Source of the DNA: Desulfobacterales bacterium
Lineage (GTDB): Bacteria; Desulfobacterota; Desulfobacteria; Desulfobacterales; JAFDCJ01
DNA: 5,841 nucleotides
Assembly: GCA_029939875.1 (NCBI GenBank)
Contig: JAOZSC010000193.1
Span: 1 to 5,841, forward strand
Reading direction: 5' to 3'
In this document: one piece after another, positions 5,068 to 5,841 of the stretch
Numbering within the stretch: the first letter of the stretch is position 1
Layout: each line of letters begins with the position of its first letter
Translations under genes and position numbers: made by a program
The notes under the pieces: model-generated
Seen by the model: only the letters and a program-made list of their open reading frames with translations
Databases searched by the model: none
Told to the model about the DNA's origin: nothing

Positions 5068-5841
5068 TTAATACGGCGCGGAACTCATCACTGTGCTGAG
5101 CTCCTCGATTTTATTGTTCTTGATGCGATAATTATAGATCCCCTGCATATCCTGGTACACCTGGAATACCTGGAAAAAACCGTGCCAGTGGGCATAGTCC
5201 GGAGCGTTCATGGCCGCACCCTGGCGCGCTCTTCTGCCGGTATGATGCCACAGGTAGTACATCAGCTCCTGGAATCCGTCCTGCCAGGGGTCCTTGCCCA
5301 AAAGGCCTTTATCCGCCAGCTCTTTTTTCATCTTGGCAGCCCCTTCCCAGTACTTGTTGTACAGGGCCACCGAGTTGTCCAGAGTTTCTTTCTGGATGCG
5401 GACATGGGTGGTGCTGTGACAGTTGGCGCACACCTGTCGCATCAGTGGACCGCCCTTTTCACCGTTGCCCCTGTCACCGCTGCGAACGACACTCTTTTTG
5501 TGCATCAGATCCCACTTGAGCCGTTCCTGGACATTATGAGTCGTAGCCAGTACACCGATACCGCTCATATGGCACACCGCACAGGTTGGCGCACTGTAAT
5601 CACCCGGTTGCCATAGCCCCGGCGGACTGTCAAAGCGCCAGTTTTCGCCATCGACCAGATATTTTTGGCCGTGCTTGCTTTCCTGAAAAATTTCAATGTT
5701 CGGATGATCCGGACCCAGGTGACAGGCCCCGCAGGCTTCGGGTTTCCTGGCATCCTCGATGGAAAAGGTGTGCCGTTCATGGCACACGGTACAGGTTCCG
5801 ATGGAGCCGTCCGGATAGCGGGTTCCGACGCCGCCGGGCCT
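5068..5841 (-). CDS. Octaheme hydroxylamine-oxidoreductase-like multihaem cytochrome c, C-terminal part
   Basis: The last 257 codons of a minus-strand gene whose 5' end lies beyond the right edge of the window. Four CxxCH haem-c motifs are visible in the fragment: CTVCH (17-21), CGACH (37-41), CAVCH (87-91) and CANCH (138-142). Non-motif histidines such as H24, H46, H57, H102 and H146 are candidate distal ligands. A helical C-terminal domain without haem motifs follows (about 150-257), including [19 protein letters not shown]. Haem clusters followed by such a tail are typical of the HAO family, which has eight haems, so about half the protein is missing. The GTG at 5785-5787 is not a start: it encodes the Val inside the first CTVCH motif, and the frame is open to the edge. 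Family members are periplasmic and oxidise hydroxylamine or hydrazine, or reduce nitrite or hydroxylamine; bacteria of this kind would more likely run the reductive reactions. No membrane anchor is seen in the fragment. Confidence 0.85.
   Translation of the reverse strand, partial: RPGGVGTRYPDGSIGTCTVCHERHTFSIEDARKPEACGACHLGPDHPNIEIFQESKHGQKYLVDGENWRFDSPPGLWQPGDYSAPTCAVCHMSGIGVLATTHNVQERLKWDLMHKKSVVRSGDRGNGEKGGPLMRQVCANCHSTTHVRIQKETLDNSVALYNKYWEGAAKMKKELADKGLLGKDPWQDGFQELMYYLWHHTGRRARQGAAMNAPDYAHWHGFFQVFQVYQDMQGIYNYRIKNNKIEELSTVMSSAPY

Noticed and set aside
5062..5616. Plus-strand open frame of 184 codons opposite the cytochrome gene.
   Set aside because: It is the antisense shadow of a gene with four CxxCH motifs and family-typical sequence, and it begins beside the terminator without a ribosome-binding site.
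5785..5787. GTG as start codon of the cytochrome gene.
   Set aside because: It encodes Val in the CTVCH haem motif and the reading frame continues to the window edge, so it is internal.
1..5841. CRISPR array, tRNA or rRNA genes, complete insertion sequence, phage genes.
   Set aside because: No regularly spaced repeats, no tRNA cloverleaf recognised, no transposase or phage-like coding sequence; only the REP-like element hints at mobile DNA.

Overview
This 5.8-kb window looks like chromosomal DNA from an anaerobic, respiratory bacterium. Gene content suggests a Desulfobacterota (former Deltaproteobacteria) member, possibly Desulfobacterales. The evidence is a FmdE-family protein next to a MoeA-like molybdopterin-binding protein with a Cys-rich tail, an octaheme hydroxylamine-oxidoreductase-like cytochrome c, and an APC permease fused to universal-stress domains. 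The lineage is an inference; no rRNA or other marker gene is present.

Layout. Bases 1-360 hold no convincing gene. They contain a perfect 24-bp inverted repeat that looks like a paired REP element (REPIN/BIME type), then a perfect-consensus sigma70 promoter, then a leader of about 180 nt. Four complete genes follow on the plus strand: an APC permease with two USP domains (361-2655), a small carboxymuconolactone-decarboxylase-family protein without redox cysteines (2757-3068), a FmdE-family protein with a C-terminal four-cysteine zinc-finger-like module (3172-3801), and a MoeA/MogA-like molybdopterin-binding protein with a CxxCxxCxxxxC tail (preferred start 3899, end 4930). A symmetrical intrinsic terminator at 5009-5042 separates these from a convergent minus-strand gene. 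That gene is the C-terminal part of a multihaem cytochrome and runs off the right edge of the window.

How the genes may work together. The FmdE-family and molybdopterin-binding genes lie 97 nt apart without a terminator and are probably co-transcribed; both families are associated with molybdenum/tungsten enzymes. Just upstream is a palindrome whose half-sites and spacing resemble the operator of the molybdate regulator ModE. This suggests a Mo/W-responsive two-gene unit and is the most interesting regulatory observation here. The permease-USP protein and the CMD protein appear to be separate units, each with its own candidate promoter or terminator. The haem protein would act outside the cytoplasmic membrane in nitrogen-oxide or hydroxylamine chemistry and belongs to a neighbouring transcription unit.
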